From assembly GCA_014904845.1 (NCBI GenBank), contig MU119236.1:65758-129757 (forward strand): DNA of 64,000 nucleotides, in the 5' to 3' direction. Made by a program: the position numbers and the translations under genes. Below, piece by piece: positions 53,242 to 64,000 of the stretch (the first letter of the stretch is position 1; the number at the start of each line of letters is the position of its first letter). The stretch is from Acephala macrosclerotiorum (Eukaryota; Ascomycota; Leotiomycetes; Helotiales; Mollisiaceae). Under the pieces are notes generated by a model. The model searched no databases. It was not told the DNA's origin and saw only the letters and a list, made by a program, of their open reading frames with translations.

Positions 53242-55697
53242 ATGACGTCCACATCATCAGCAAACCATCCGATCGTCGGCTGTCCAAAGCCGGCTATCTC
53301 TGCCGCAGATGGTACGTCCCTACCAGCTTCCAACCTGTTTTCCGTGCTGGAGTCTAACACCTTTCAGGCTCAGTCCCATTGAGACTCGAGCTCCGAGATC
53401 TCCAGCAAGACAGAGACCTCTTCAATTTGTACATCCTCGGTCTTGACATGTTCTGCAAGATTGATCAGAAAAATGAACTTTCTTTCTATGGTGTTGCTGG
53501 TATTCATGGTCGCCCTTACCGCGTTTGGGGTGGAGTACCAGGTGAGAACCCGGACGGGAAATGGCAGGGTTACTGCACCCATACTTCCGTTCTTTTTGCT
53601 CCATGGCATCGTCCCTTCTTGGCGTTGTACGAGCAGCAGATCTACGATTGTGTGCAGAAGGTTGCTGCACAGTTTCCTACCGAGTCCAGGGCTCGATACC
53701 GGGTATGTTTCCTACTACTCCTGGGACATTCTACTCCACTCATAGTCTGTATAGAAGACTGACTGCGAGATCCAGGAATGTGCCACCAGGTTTCGTGTCC
53801 CATACTGGGACTGGGCGAAGTATCCTAGCAGAGATGAAGGATACTTCCCAGTCATAGTCGGGCAGGAAAGCATCAATGTCATCACGCCAACTTCAGGCGG
53901 CAAGGAAGTTTCGATTCCGAACCCGCTGTATTCTACCAAGTTCAATCCCATTGAACCTGGAGACTTCTCGGTTGTCGTAGCTGCTAATGGTAGTAATGTC
54001 TTGGTACGAGTCTCCCTTGTATCTATGAGCTGGATATATCCGGTTTCAAGCCATGAGGTTTCAATTGGAAAAGGCCTGTCCCAAAGACGAACAACCCCTG
54101 TTCCTATACCTGTATTCCATCAGCTAATGCAACACCGCAGTACGACCAATTCCCAACCACCCTTCGCCACCCGAACGACGCCTCGAGTCCTTCAGCGACC
54201 TCTACTGAAACCGACGTCTTTGATACCTTCAAATCAGCATATCCAGGCCTGCAACAAAACATCAACATCCTCCTCACAGATCCAAACTACAAAGACTTCG
54301 CCGCCTTCTCTACCCACCACCTCCTCCCATCCACAGTTGAGGGTTCCGAAGCTTCCCTCGAAGACATCCACAATAGTATTCATGGGTTTGTTGGCGGACA
54401 TGGAGGTCACATGGCTGATCTCGATTATGCTGCTTATGACCCTGCATTCTGGCTGCATCATTGCAACGTTGATCGTTTCTTCGCTATGTGGTGTGCGATC
54501 AATCCTGGCAAATATACTTTTGACTTGACCGATATACAGGACAACGGGACGTATGTCATAAAGGCGGGTACTAGAGAGAACCTTTCCATTGGTCTTTCGC
54601 CTTTCGTTGACCATTCTGGACAAGCTTACTGTCAGTCAATGTCCTAGTTCTCCGAGAACAATTTTGTTCTGGAGATCGCTGACTCGTACAGGGACTCCCA
54701 GCGGGGTTGGATCAACGGAGATCTTCAACTATGCCTACCCCGAGACTCAACGCTGGAAGTTCAAGAGCGACGCCGAGTACCAGAACAGCATCAATGCCAC
54801 CATCTACCACCTGTACGGAGGCGTCTCTAAGGACGTCGCTACTGACCTAACTCCTGTCGTCACTAAACCTGTCGCAGCTGCACCAGCCACTACTGCCCCA
54901 GCAGAGAAGAAACACGGGGGACTCTTGAAGGGCATCGCAAAGGGCGTCACGAACGTCGTAGGAGACGTCGTCGACACAGCTACCGACGTAGTCAAGGATG
55001 TCGTTGGCGGAGTCGGGGAGGTGGTCCAGGACATTCTCGTTCCTATCACTCAACCCATCACCTACACTGACTACATTACCACCATCAAGACGATTAAGCA
55101 TGGCCTTAATGAGGGGTATAGGGTTCATGTCTTCCTTGGGGAGTTCAATGAGGATCCATCCACCTGGCATACGCAAGATGCTCTTTGTGGCATCTTCATG
55201 GGTGAGTCTCTAGGCTCTCTCTCATTGGGCATATATAGGCTGCGAGGTTTACTGATACTCGATAGTCTTTGGTAGGAACACCACCGCAGGAGACCCGAAT
55301 GAGACGGGTTGCGGAAAGTGCAAGGTTGATGCTGCTGATGGAGTGAGCATCTCTGGAATCGTGCCGTTGACAGCTCAACTTCTCGGAGTAAGCCCATCTT
55401 CCATTCCCTTTCGAACGTTGAACTGTGCTAACTCTAATGCAGGAGATCAAGAAAGGCAATTGTGCCTCCATGAGGAAGGAAGACGTTATCCCGTACCTTA
55501 CCACGAACCTCCACTGGCGAGTCACCTTGGCAAATGGTACTGAGTATGCTCGTGAGGACGTCCCAGGTCTCACTATCAGCGTCAACACTACTGAAGTCAC
55601 AATTCCGGTCGGTGGTTTGCCGCAGCGAAGTGGTGTGTATGAGGCTCATCCAGAGTGCACTGCTGGTAGACTTGCTGGTGCGATCACTCCCGCTTAG
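53242..55697 (+). CDS. Tyrosinase (polyphenol oxidase), long fungal type
   Basis: Seven exons, roughly 670 residues, no signal peptide. The CuA site includes GIHGRPYRVWGG, YCTHTSVLFAPWHRPFLALY. RVPYWDWAKYPSRDEGYFPV follows. The CuB site is SIHGFVGGHGGHMADLDYAA and DPAFWLHHCNVDRFFAMW. The C-terminal part holds the beta-sandwich (YRVHVFLGEFNEDPSTWHT, CGKCKVD, VIPYLTTNLHWRV) that normally shields the active site and is removed on activation. Between core and cap lies a Val/Asp/Gly-rich amphipathic stretch (about 54930-55050) that looks like an insertion. It oxidises monophenols and diphenols to quinones in melanin-type pathways. The introns read are GT-AG, the first being 53312-53367. Confidence 0.92.
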
Positions 55698-56543
55698 AAG
55701 GACGAGGGGGCTTGGAAGTCGATATTGCGACTTGCTTGCCACATGGATCTCGGACAATTGAATGTCGGGCTGCGTCTATTTGTGTGTTTTCACTATCATT
55801 GATAACGAGAAAAAGTTTCCAACCTCAAGGTCGGGCCGTCGGCTCCCACAGGAGACAGGCTCACATGTGTGGCCAACTCCTTCAACCAATCACATCTTCT
55901 GCGGGCTGTTGCATTAATCAGATCATTCTCATAATCATTTTGTCGAACTCCCTCGCTCCAACCGGGTTGCTACTAAAAGTCCATGAAGTCCATGGACTTT
56001 GGAGATAACATTCACTTTCCCCACATCGCGTCTATCACCCAATTCATCTCCTTTCCAGACCACTTTTCCATTCCGTACGGAGTACAATCATAGATACGAA
56101 AGTAGGTTAGCCTGAAGCAGGGGCTAAAGCCTAGGGCTACAGGACTTTGATGCACTCTCAACCACTCAGCATCACATAAAACGCGACCCACCACGTCGTC
56201 GCCTACGGCAAGCATCGAGATAGCGAGATATAGTCAATTCCTTCGACTCTTTAATACGTTTCTGCTATTTGGTTCGTTGAAGCTAAGTCCGTATGCTTTG
56301 GGGCGGGGTTAGAGAGTTGGTGCATTCCTTAATAATCTCGAGACCGCAGGCTCGTTTATGCGGGGACTCTGGTTTGGGATGGGCCGTTGATGAGAGGTCG
56401 AGGAAAGTATATATACCTGCTTCTGTCTTGTTTTGTTTTGCAGGTTCAAAGTCTTTAGAGAAGCATCCGTTCTCATCCAGACAGCTCTTTCTTCTTAATC
56501 TATCAAGTACCAAGCACGAACAATCATACGCAAAAACTGCACA
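55698..56543. other. Intergenic region, nothing recognised
   Basis: 845 nt between the tyrosinase and the MDR gene, same strand. It presumably holds the MDR promoter. No gene seen. Confidence 0.45.
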
Positions 56544-57578
56544 ATGTCTTCCCAACACCTCGCAGCCATCCTTCCCTCCAAGGGCTCTCGCTTTGAGATC
56601 CAGCAACGAACCACCCCAACACCAGGGCCAGATGAACTCCTCCTTGAAGTCCATTCCCTCGCAATCAACCCCATCGACTACTACTGTCGAGACTTCGGCT
56701 TCGCCGTAGCAAACTACCCCGCCATCGTCGGCTCAGACATCGGTGGTATCGTCCTCTCAATCGGCTCCTCAGTCAAAAACTTCAAATCCGGAGATCGCGT
56801 CTCCTCCTTCGCCCCCGCATTCTTCAAGCTCGGCTCCCCCAACTACGGCGCCTTCCAGAAGAAAGTCCTCGTCCCAGCCGTAAACGCAACCATCATCCCC
56901 GGCAAGTTAAGCTTCGACGAAGCCTCCTTGCTTCCAATGGCAGTCATCACCGCCTGGTCTGGCCTATACTCCATTAGCGTCCCTCGAGACACAGCCTTCA
57001 AACCAGCTGATAAGAAAGGCTTCCTGGTCTGGGGCGGAGCATCAAGTGTCGGAACAGCAGTCATCCAAGTCGCTAAATCCCTCGGATACATCGTCTTCGC
57101 GACCGCGAGTTCAAAACACCATTCATACATCAAGACTCTCGGCGCTGATTACCTGTTCGACTATAAATCCCCTAGCGTGGTCGAGCAAATCGTCAAGACT
57201 GCAAAAGATACAAACATCACGATCGATACAGGCTACGACGCAGTAGGAGCATGGAAACAATCCATGACTGTTCTTCATGAAACGAAGGGAGAAGCGAAGA
57301 AAGCGATGCTGGCGAGTGCGCCGCCGTTGAAGGAGGATGAGATGCCGAAGTTTGGGGATGTCGAGGCTAAGTTTGTATTGGCGCCTGAAGGGGAGGAGGC
57401 GCTGGAGGAGCATTTTGGGTTTGTGTTCAATAAGTGGTTGAGAGAGAAGCTTGCGAAAGGAGAGTGGATTATCGCGCCGAAGATTAAGAGTTTGCCGGGT
57501 GGGTTGGAGGGGTTGAATGATGCGCTGGATGAATTGAAGAAGGGGGCGTCTGGGGAGAAGTTAGTCTTGCAGTTGTAG
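56544..57578 (+). CDS. MDR-family oxidoreductase (enoyl-reductase-like)
   Basis: An intronless gene of 344 residues: HSLAINPIDYYCRDFGF, YPAIVGSDIGGIVLSIGSSV, GAFQKKVLVPAVNATIIP, nucleotide-binding FLVWGGASSVGTAVIQVAKS, LGADYLFDYKSPSVVEQIV and C-terminal LNDALDELKKGASGEKLVL. This is the zinc-lacking, NADPH-type branch that includes fungal enoyl reductases and quinone reductases. It is from the same superfamily as the CipB-like gene at 30701 but clearly a different member. The substrate is unknown, and no biosynthetic gene cluster surrounds it. Confidence 0.87.
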   Translation: MSSQHLAAILPSKGSRFEIQQRTTPTPGPDELLLEVHSLAINPIDYYCRDFGFAVANYPAIVGSDIGGIVLSIGSSVKNFKSGDRVSSFAPAFFKLGSPNYGAFQKKVLVPAVNATIIPGKLSFDEASLLPMAVITAWSGLYSISVPRDTAFKPADKKGFLVWGGASSVGTAVIQVAKSLGYIVFATASSKHHSYIKTLGADYLFDYKSPSVVEQIVKTAKDTNITIDTGYDAVGAWKQSMTVLHETKGEAKKAMLASAPPLKEDEMPKFGDVEAKFVLAPEGEEALEEHFGFVFNKWLREKLAKGEWIIAPKIKSLPGGLEGLNDALDELKKGASGEKLVLQL

Positions 57579-58099
57579 AGAACGCTTTGAGGAAGAATGG
57601 TGAGGATGGCAGTTAGTCCTTCCGAAGGCGTCTCTGTCTTGCTAATCAATTTCCAAGTTGTCAAAGAATGTTTCGCATTGGTTCTGAGCAGCAATTCTTG
57701 TCTGGTACGAGCATCTGAACTTTCCATTTCTGTCATTCTGGCATTGATCCATTTCCCCCATATGTTGTTTTCTCGAGCTCTGGTCCACTTACAGCATGCT
57801 TGGCAAAGCTTCGCCACATCGCAATAGCAAGGACCCCTTGCCAATGAGTTCCCGCTACCCCGCATTGCGAAATAGGAGACATATCCTCAAGCGAGCCTGA
57901 CATTCGGCGTGTCGCCTAACAAATTTCCGTTGGCACGGAACTATGCTGACATAGCCGCGTTGCAATCGGAAAGATGAGAGAATATGTTCCACTAAGTTAG
58001 CTTCTTGGTTGGTTTATATACTCTTGTGAGAATGCAGGAGTTTGATTCTAGTAGCTGCCAATTTTTGCTCAATATCCCTTCACTCCTTTACAAAGAACA
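57579..58099. other. Intergenic region, nothing recognised
   Basis: 520 nt holding the 3' flank of the MDR gene and the promoter of the next gene. Confidence 0.4.
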
Positions 58100-59496
58100 A
58101 TGACACCCTCCTGCCTCATTCTCTTCCTTAGCATACGCCTCGCTCTTGCGCAAAGTCCCATCTACGGTGTGTCCATTCCTCTTGAACTCTCTTATCTACT
58201 CCCTCAAGGGTACACCGTAGCCATCACCGATCACTTCATCGACACGAAGGCAAGCAACACTTCAATCAACGCCATCTTCACTGCAGCACAAAATGCCACA
58301 TTCTACGCCTTCGGCGCAGAATTTTACTCTATCGTCGGACCCTCACCCACCATCCTGAAAATGAATACCTCAAACTCAACTTTCGATTACACAAACTCAG
58401 CAGGTGTATGGCTACCAGATCGCAACGAAATCTGGTTCACAGGTAGCGGAGGAAGTTCTCAACCGTACTACATCCTCGACCTTTCCACCTACACCATCAG
58501 CCCACCAAACACAAACGTTACATCACCACCAGCACTTCTGACAGGAGCCGATTACTTTAAGGATCTTGTCTACCTTGCCGGCTTCGGTTTCAAAGCCCCG
58601 AACTCAACTTCCCCAGCAATTCACTCCGTCGATCCAGTTACGGGTGTATCAACTGTAGTTGTTGGAAAAACAGGTAGGATTCGAATATGGTTCACGTGAA
58701 CAGAGCACGGCGGATACGTATCACAGGGCCAGCTTCGTATGAGCTAATCCAATGATGGTGTATCCTATTGTGTCTATCTTTCTATCTAAGGAGAGACTGT
58801 TCAATATATGGGATATCTGGTGCTTCGTACGAGACGCATATCGTTTCATCGAGTGCGCCAGCGCACTCGACACGTGATCTGGCATCTCGAACCACGCTCC
58901 TCGCGACAGTAGTCTTGGATTCGTATTTCGGCGTCCGCCTAAATAACATCGATGACCTCACGTGGGTCGCGTCTAACAGCTCGTCCGGTTCGACGTCGTG
59001 TATTCATCCAGGTGAAGATAACCTCTTCTTCACCACCCTAGACACCAACGCCCGCTCTCTCACCCCTTATTCCTCCGCCGTTCTCCTAAACGCAGTCTTC
59101 CGGTACACACCATCCACGCATTCTCTTCAATCAGTCATCTCTCGAGGGGGTATCTTGGCTCTGAATGTGGTACATATTGATAATACAGGCTGTTACCTCT
59201 ACTTTACCGATGTAGCAGCAACTTTGATCTTGTTCGCGATGCCGAGGAGTGGGTATGCGGATGGGATTAAAATTGATAGATTCGGGAGGATGTAGAAAGC
59301 GGAGTTTAATGGTATTATGGCGAGGGATGCGAGGTGGAGGGAGTTGGGTGTTTTTAGCGCGGGGCAATCGATTGATACGGTGAGTTATCCGATTCGTAAT
59401 TTTGGGTTGGCGGGGGATAAATTGGTTGTGCTTGCTGGGGATCAGGTTGGTGTTGTGAGATTGGGGCAGAATGTTACGGGGCCTGCTTGGAGCTGA
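58100..59496 (+). pseudogene. Secreted SMP-30/gluconolactonase-like gene with one in-frame TAG
   Basis: Exon 1 (58100-58673) encodes a signal peptide (MTPSCLILFLSIRLALAQ) and propeller blades (AQNATFYAFGAEFYSI, HSVDPVTGVSTVVVGKT). After a 236-nt intron, exon 2 (from 58910) has VVLDSYFGVRLNNIDDLTW and LFAMPRSGYADGIKIDRFGR. A TAG at 59293-59295 follows GRM, but the frame runs on through KAEFNGIMARDARWRELGVF and NFGLAGDKLVVLAGDQVGVV to TGA at 59494. Relatives have Trp at the TAG position (GRVWTAE-like), so TGG to TAG, or an edited UAG, explains it. The family hydrolyses lactones. If translation stops here, the last blade is lost. Confidence 0.72.
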
Positions 59497-60592
59497 AAAG
59501 GGGGTATTTGGAGGAGTAGAGCTTGAGATTTTAGGATCTAGAATGGGAAAGACTTTTGTTCGAGCGGGAAGACCGATTCTAGACATCAAAAGTTGTAAGT
59601 CAAGGCGTAAGAACAATTCATTTAATTTTTAATGCTTGATATTGATAACTACAGCATGCAGCTTCCCCATAACGATACCATGTCGAAGAACCCAATGTCG
59701 TACTTCCCACAACCAAGTGATTAAGTTCCTCCCATTAACTCTCTAAGTCATCTTCCACCATCTTCCACCCCGCCTATTTCTTCTCATCTTTTTCCACCCC
59801 CAAGCAACATCAGCTCCAATCCACAACCCATGCATCTAACTCTAGGTCCCAAAAACAACTAGCCCCACGCAACAGCAAATTTAAAACCGACCCTTGTCAT
59901 CCCATTTCCTGAAAGACCATATAAGTTTACCAGAAACAGCGCCAACCCCAATTTATCGAGATCCTCTGGATCGGGTTTAGCCCGAGCTCGTTGATGAAAA
60001 TGTCCAGCAATTCATCCGTGTCATCCATTTCCTCAACCTCGATAAGTGCTGCGATATGCATTCTTGATCCGATCCTGGAAAGGGATCTGTTTATTTAAAG
60101 GATATTGTTAAATTTTAACAGCGAACAGCGAGTGCGGGTTGGGGCAATGTTGGATACGTAAGGTGTAGATTCGTAATATCAAGTTGCTCTAATCTTTCAG
60201 ACAAGAAGGAGGAGAAGGTTATCTGTTCTCTTTTTTTCTCTCTCTGGAAGTTGTTGATCGAGAGTCTTATTACCTTTGGCAGAGAGAATGGATGGGCGTT
60301 TTCGTTTGTGCTCTTAATATTGCTGTCAAGGTACAAGTACACACGTTGTAACCGTTGCGCTGCATCTGTTGGTGTTGAGTCATAACTCTCACTCCGTGAG
60401 CTGTTTCCAAATTTTAATGTTTTAGTTTGGAACGCGGTTGCAGGAAATGGCCGTAAGCTACCGCCTACGCTCTAGACAACAAAATTGACACCGAGATGAA
60501 GAATGAGGAGAAATATATTCACCTTCATGCTTACAACACATTAACGCAACGCTTCATTTTAATTCCATACTACTACAAATTTTGACTTGGCT
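59497..60592. other. 1.1-kb intergenic region, nothing recognised
   Basis: No supported gene on either strand. Confidence 0.45.
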
Positions 60593-60940
60593 TTATAAGA
60601 CTATCTGCTCATACACCCATAGAGATAGAGCAGCGCTCAGTCCAAGTAGGTCTATACTGGCCCTCAAAGTGCCTCCACCGCTATGGTGTCCACCGCCACC
60701 TGCGACAACAGGAGGGCTGCTACTTCCTTCCCCGTCTCAATCGTGTCCACCGCCTCCGCCTCCACCATGACCACCACCTCCTCCTCCGCCTTTATCTTCA
60801 GGATCATTCTGAGTCTGGTTGGTGGGAGCCTGATTGTTTGTAGATACATCCCTTGCACCTGGAAAGATGAAGCCCTCCGTATAACGTGCGGAAGAGGAGA
60901 GCAGAAGAGCGATAGTAAATATTATCTTCGAAGATCTCAT
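60593..60940 (-). CDS. Gly/His-rich small surface protein with in-frame TGA
   Basis: Starts at 60940 with a signal peptide (MRSSKIIFTIALLLSSSARY), then FIFPGARDVSTNNQAPTNQ and two GGGGGGGH units, and meets TGA at 60737-60739 after 67 residues. The same frame continues DGEGSSSPPVVAGGGGHHSG and a hydrophobic C-terminus (LGLSAALSLWVYEQIVL) to TAA at 60593-60595. That extension looks like a GPI-attachment tail. The product is therefore either a 67-residue secreted peptide, or a 115-residue wall or membrane protein whose CGA codon became TGA. His/Gly repeats may bind metal ions. This is inference. Confidence 0.55.
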
Positions 60941-61480
60941 AGCGTACCTTCGTATGACTTGAATTCTTGCACTTATAGATTCAATTACAAAAAAGCTACT
61001 GAATACTTAAATTTTGTGCAGCTAAATAGCAGTATTATTAGGGCACAAGAAAACGGGGGTTCTTTTATAGACCTGGCCTTGCATTCGCGAATAACAAATA
61101 TCGTTATTCCACGCCAATACTCACATATGGCAGATACCTAATTAGAATGATGTGATTAACGGCATGAATCATTTCCATGCCATTCGAATGTGATTAAGAT
61201 TGTATTGTATATGTGTGACTCGTCCCCGCTTTAATCGTCTTCGCTTCCCGCCTCCTACGTTCTCACCATCTCACACCTATGCTCGCTTAGCCTCACGCGT
61301 GGACGCCACTCACTCAAAATATATGATTCGGGAATTACGTTCGCGAATCGGAACCGAGTATTTAAAAATCTGGGGCCGGATATTGACAGTGTCACCGTGT
61401 ATCTGGTAGGGTTGTAGAGGGAGATGAATCAAGGGAGTCGCTACCGGGTCAATAATTAATGCAAATTGAGAGAAAAGAAA
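60941..61480. other. Intergenic region next to the AT isochore
   Basis: No supported gene. Composition shifts to AT-rich near its right end. Confidence 0.4.
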
Positions 61481-64000
61481 AGATAAATTCTTTTCAAGTT
61501 ACAGAGCAAATATTGCCTTTAAGTACGCAACGGCACTACGCTAGTAATACTTACTGAAATTATTTGATCAAACTAATTTTTTACAATTACTTATTGTTTT
61601 TATTATTTGAAGACTTTTTCGAGTAAACAATTATTTAACTACTTTTTATACTATACAATAAATCTATATTACTAGTGTTTTTTTATTGAGTTCGTAATTA
61701 ATTTCTATTTTTCGTGTAAATTTTTATTTAAGAAGTAAAATACGAGTTCGTTAACGTTTTCATCGAAAAAATTGAAAAAGTATACTTAGTAATCAAAGTA
61801 AAAAGTATTAATATAATTAAGAAAAAAAAGTCTAAAAATCAAATAATTATTTTTAAATATATTTACTATTTGCATTTTTTTTTTACGTTTGTATTTTCGT
61901 TGTAATCTCGAGTTCAATTATATTTTCGAAATTAAAACTCGACTCGAAATTACTTTAAATAATAAATTCTTTTTTTGATATAACGTTAATATTTATTTTT
62001 ATTATTATTTACTCGATTTTCAAATTATAATCTCGTAGTAGTTTCTTTTATACGTTGAAATTTTCTTATATTCGATAATATTTAATTATTTTTATATATA
62101 TTACAATTAAATTCGATAAATATTGATTTTTACGATTTAATAATTTTATAAATATTTAATATACACATATTTCAAATTAATTATATAATAATCGTATAAA
62201 TTACTTTTTTTTTTTTTTTTTTNNNNNNNNNNTTTTTTTTTTTTTTTTTTTTTTAATTTTCTTATAATTATTTGTTTTTATTCGTAAATAATAATCGATT
62301 TATTCGAATTAAAAAAACGTATTAATACTTTTAATACTTTATTTAATTTTTTTTCGATCGAATAAAAAATAATAAATAAATTTATAAATAGAATCGTTTT
62401 ATATAACGTTAATAATACACAAAAAACTAATAAAATATTAATTGAAATTAATATTAATAATAAATATTAAATATATAAAAATTTAATAAACAATCGATTT
62501 ATTTAATTGAATAAACGATTAATATAAATATAATATATTTTAAAATATATATATAAAATAAAAATAAAAATAAATATATAAAAAAAATAAAAAAAAATAT
62601 GTTAATAATTATTTATTTAAAAATATATTATTATAAAAAGTATTATTTTTAAAATTTAAAATTATAATTAAAATTCTATTTATTATTTTTATATATTATA
62701 TTATTATAATTTTTTTTAATAATATATATTTTAATCGAATATAAAAATAAATTTTTTAATTATAATACGAATTATTAATATAATAATTATATATAATTGT
62801 TTATATTTTAATAAAAATAAAAAATAGAATTAAATAAAAAAATTATTACTACTATTTATTAACGTACATTAAAACAATTGATTTGTACAATTCAATAAAA
62901 AGCGAATAATAAAATTTTATAAAAAGTTTTTTAAAAAATCGAAATTATATAAATAATTTATTTATTTGAATTTTATATATTATAATTTAATATAATTATT
63001 AAAAAAAATTTATCGAAATAATACGATTATAAAAATATTAATTTTCATTAATTTTTTTAAATCGATTATATTATTTACTTTATTTGTTTAATTTATTAAA
63101 ATTGAAATTTTTTTGTAAAAATCTCAATAATAAATAAATTTTTTTAAAATATTACATTTTAATACAAAATTAATTTTTGATCGATTATTATAAAAATTTT
63201 TATTATTGAATATTAAAATCGATAATATTATTGTTTTTTTAATTACATTTTAAAACGTTTATAATATTACTTTTTATAAAACGTTTAAATAATCAAGTAA
63301 ATTTATTTAAAGTACTACAAATCAATATATTAAAAAAATTTATTAAATTTTTCGTAAAAACTTTTTAAATTTAATAATTTCTTTTTATTACTTTTTATTA
63401 ATTTTATTATTTGTTAACAATTTTTCGATTTATTCGATTATAATTTTCAATATTTAATAAAGTTTTTCTTAGACTTAAGTTTATTCGATTTATTTCAATT
63501 TTATAATTACGATTTTAATAATAAATCTATATATTTTATTATTGCAATATTTAAATTTTAAATTTTTAATTAATAATTTTTTTATTTTAAAATTATTTTA
63601 AATTCGATTTTATATATTATTCATAATCTCGAAAAAATATATTTTATATTATTATTTAATAAATATTAAAATCGATATAATATTTTTTATTGAGTTTATT
63701 AATTCAAAAAAAATAAAAAAAATAATAATTTGTTTAATTCGTTTAATTATTTATTTAAAATACGAATATTAATATTTATTATTCGATTAATAATAATTAA
63801 AATATCGATCAATTTTTAAATTTTAATTCGAATAAAAAATACGATTAATAGAAAATATATATATAATTCGATTTTATTAGAAAGTTTAAAACGTATTATA
63901 TTTTTGTTTACATAGTAAATTAATAAAATATAATAAAAATTAATATTCAAATTAACAAATATTAAATATTAAATATTGATTATAAAAAAAAATAAAACAA
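61480..64000. repeat. AT-rich isochore, probably RIP-degraded repeats
   Basis: From about 61.5 kb to the window end the sequence is nearly all A and T, with isolated CG-containing words (mostly TCGA, ACGA and TCGT). Long poly-T and poly-A runs are common. No open frame or recognisable transposon protein remains. Sharp onset and extreme composition suit heavily RIP-mutated transposons, as in bipartite Helotiales genomes. Confidence 0.75.
62223..62232. other. Assembly gap (10 N)
   Basis: Ten N bases sit between long T runs. The true length is unknown. Confidence 0.98.

Noticed and set aside
1..64000. CRISPR arrays, bacterial operons, riboswitches and tRNA genes
   Set aside because: The window is eukaryotic. 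No regularly spaced repeats occur besides the RGG minisatellite and the ankyrin units. TTC-containing B-box-like words (for example near 29998) have no matching A box or cloverleaf.

Overview
The window is nuclear DNA of a filamentous ascomycete (Pezizomycotina, most likely Leotiomycetes/Helotiales, although the sequence alone cannot prove the order). The grounds are short introns of mostly 45-60 nt with TAAC-type branch sites, fungal-only families (Zn2Cys6 regulators, PTH11/SAT-like rhodopsin-domain receptors, PL4 and GH128 enzymes, tyrosinases), small foldback DNA elements and an extremely AT-rich block at the right end. It also has the RIP-like signature of genes broken by C-to-T and G-to-A nonsense changes.

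Region 1 (1-16.9 kb) is dominated by rhamnogalacturonan-I (RG-I) depolymerisation. It holds two PL4 rhamnogalacturonan lyases, a GH105 unsaturated rhamnogalacturonyl hydrolase and a CE12 rhamnogalacturonan acetylesterase, with a secreted amidase at the left edge, two MFS transporter remnants and two seven-helix rhodopsin-domain receptor-like genes. Together these enzymes deacetylate, cleave and trim RG-I. The transporter pieces look dead.

Region 2 (16.9-34 kb) holds a GH128 beta-1,3-glucanase, a series of very small single-helix membrane proteins (two of them paralogous), a small two-member family with one broken copy, a Zn2Cys6-ankyrin fusion protein, half of a tyrosinase gene, a CipB-like MDR oxidoreductase and a Zn2Cys6 regulator.

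Region 3 (34.4-42 kb) is accessory-like. A gene with an NLR-type helical N-terminus and a long RGG-repeat tail is bracketed by a 60-nt direct repeat. Three neighbours follow whose reading frames carry in-frame stops: a small membrane protein, a trypsin-fold protein with a MITE in an intron, and a C-terminally anchored protein.

Region 4 (42-60.9 kb) is more conserved: a second CxxC zinc-cluster protein, ArfGAP (GCS1 type), an SBP1-like RRM-RGG-RRM protein, the diflavin reductase TAH18, a complete tyrosinase, a second MDR oxidoreductase, a SMP-30-like lactonase with one UAG codon, and a Gly/His-rich surface protein with one UGA codon. From about 61.5 kb to the end lies an AT isochore with a 10-N assembly gap.

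Two window-wide patterns stand out: five introns that only work as GC-AG introns, and an unusually large number of otherwise intact genes interrupted by single in-frame stop codons.
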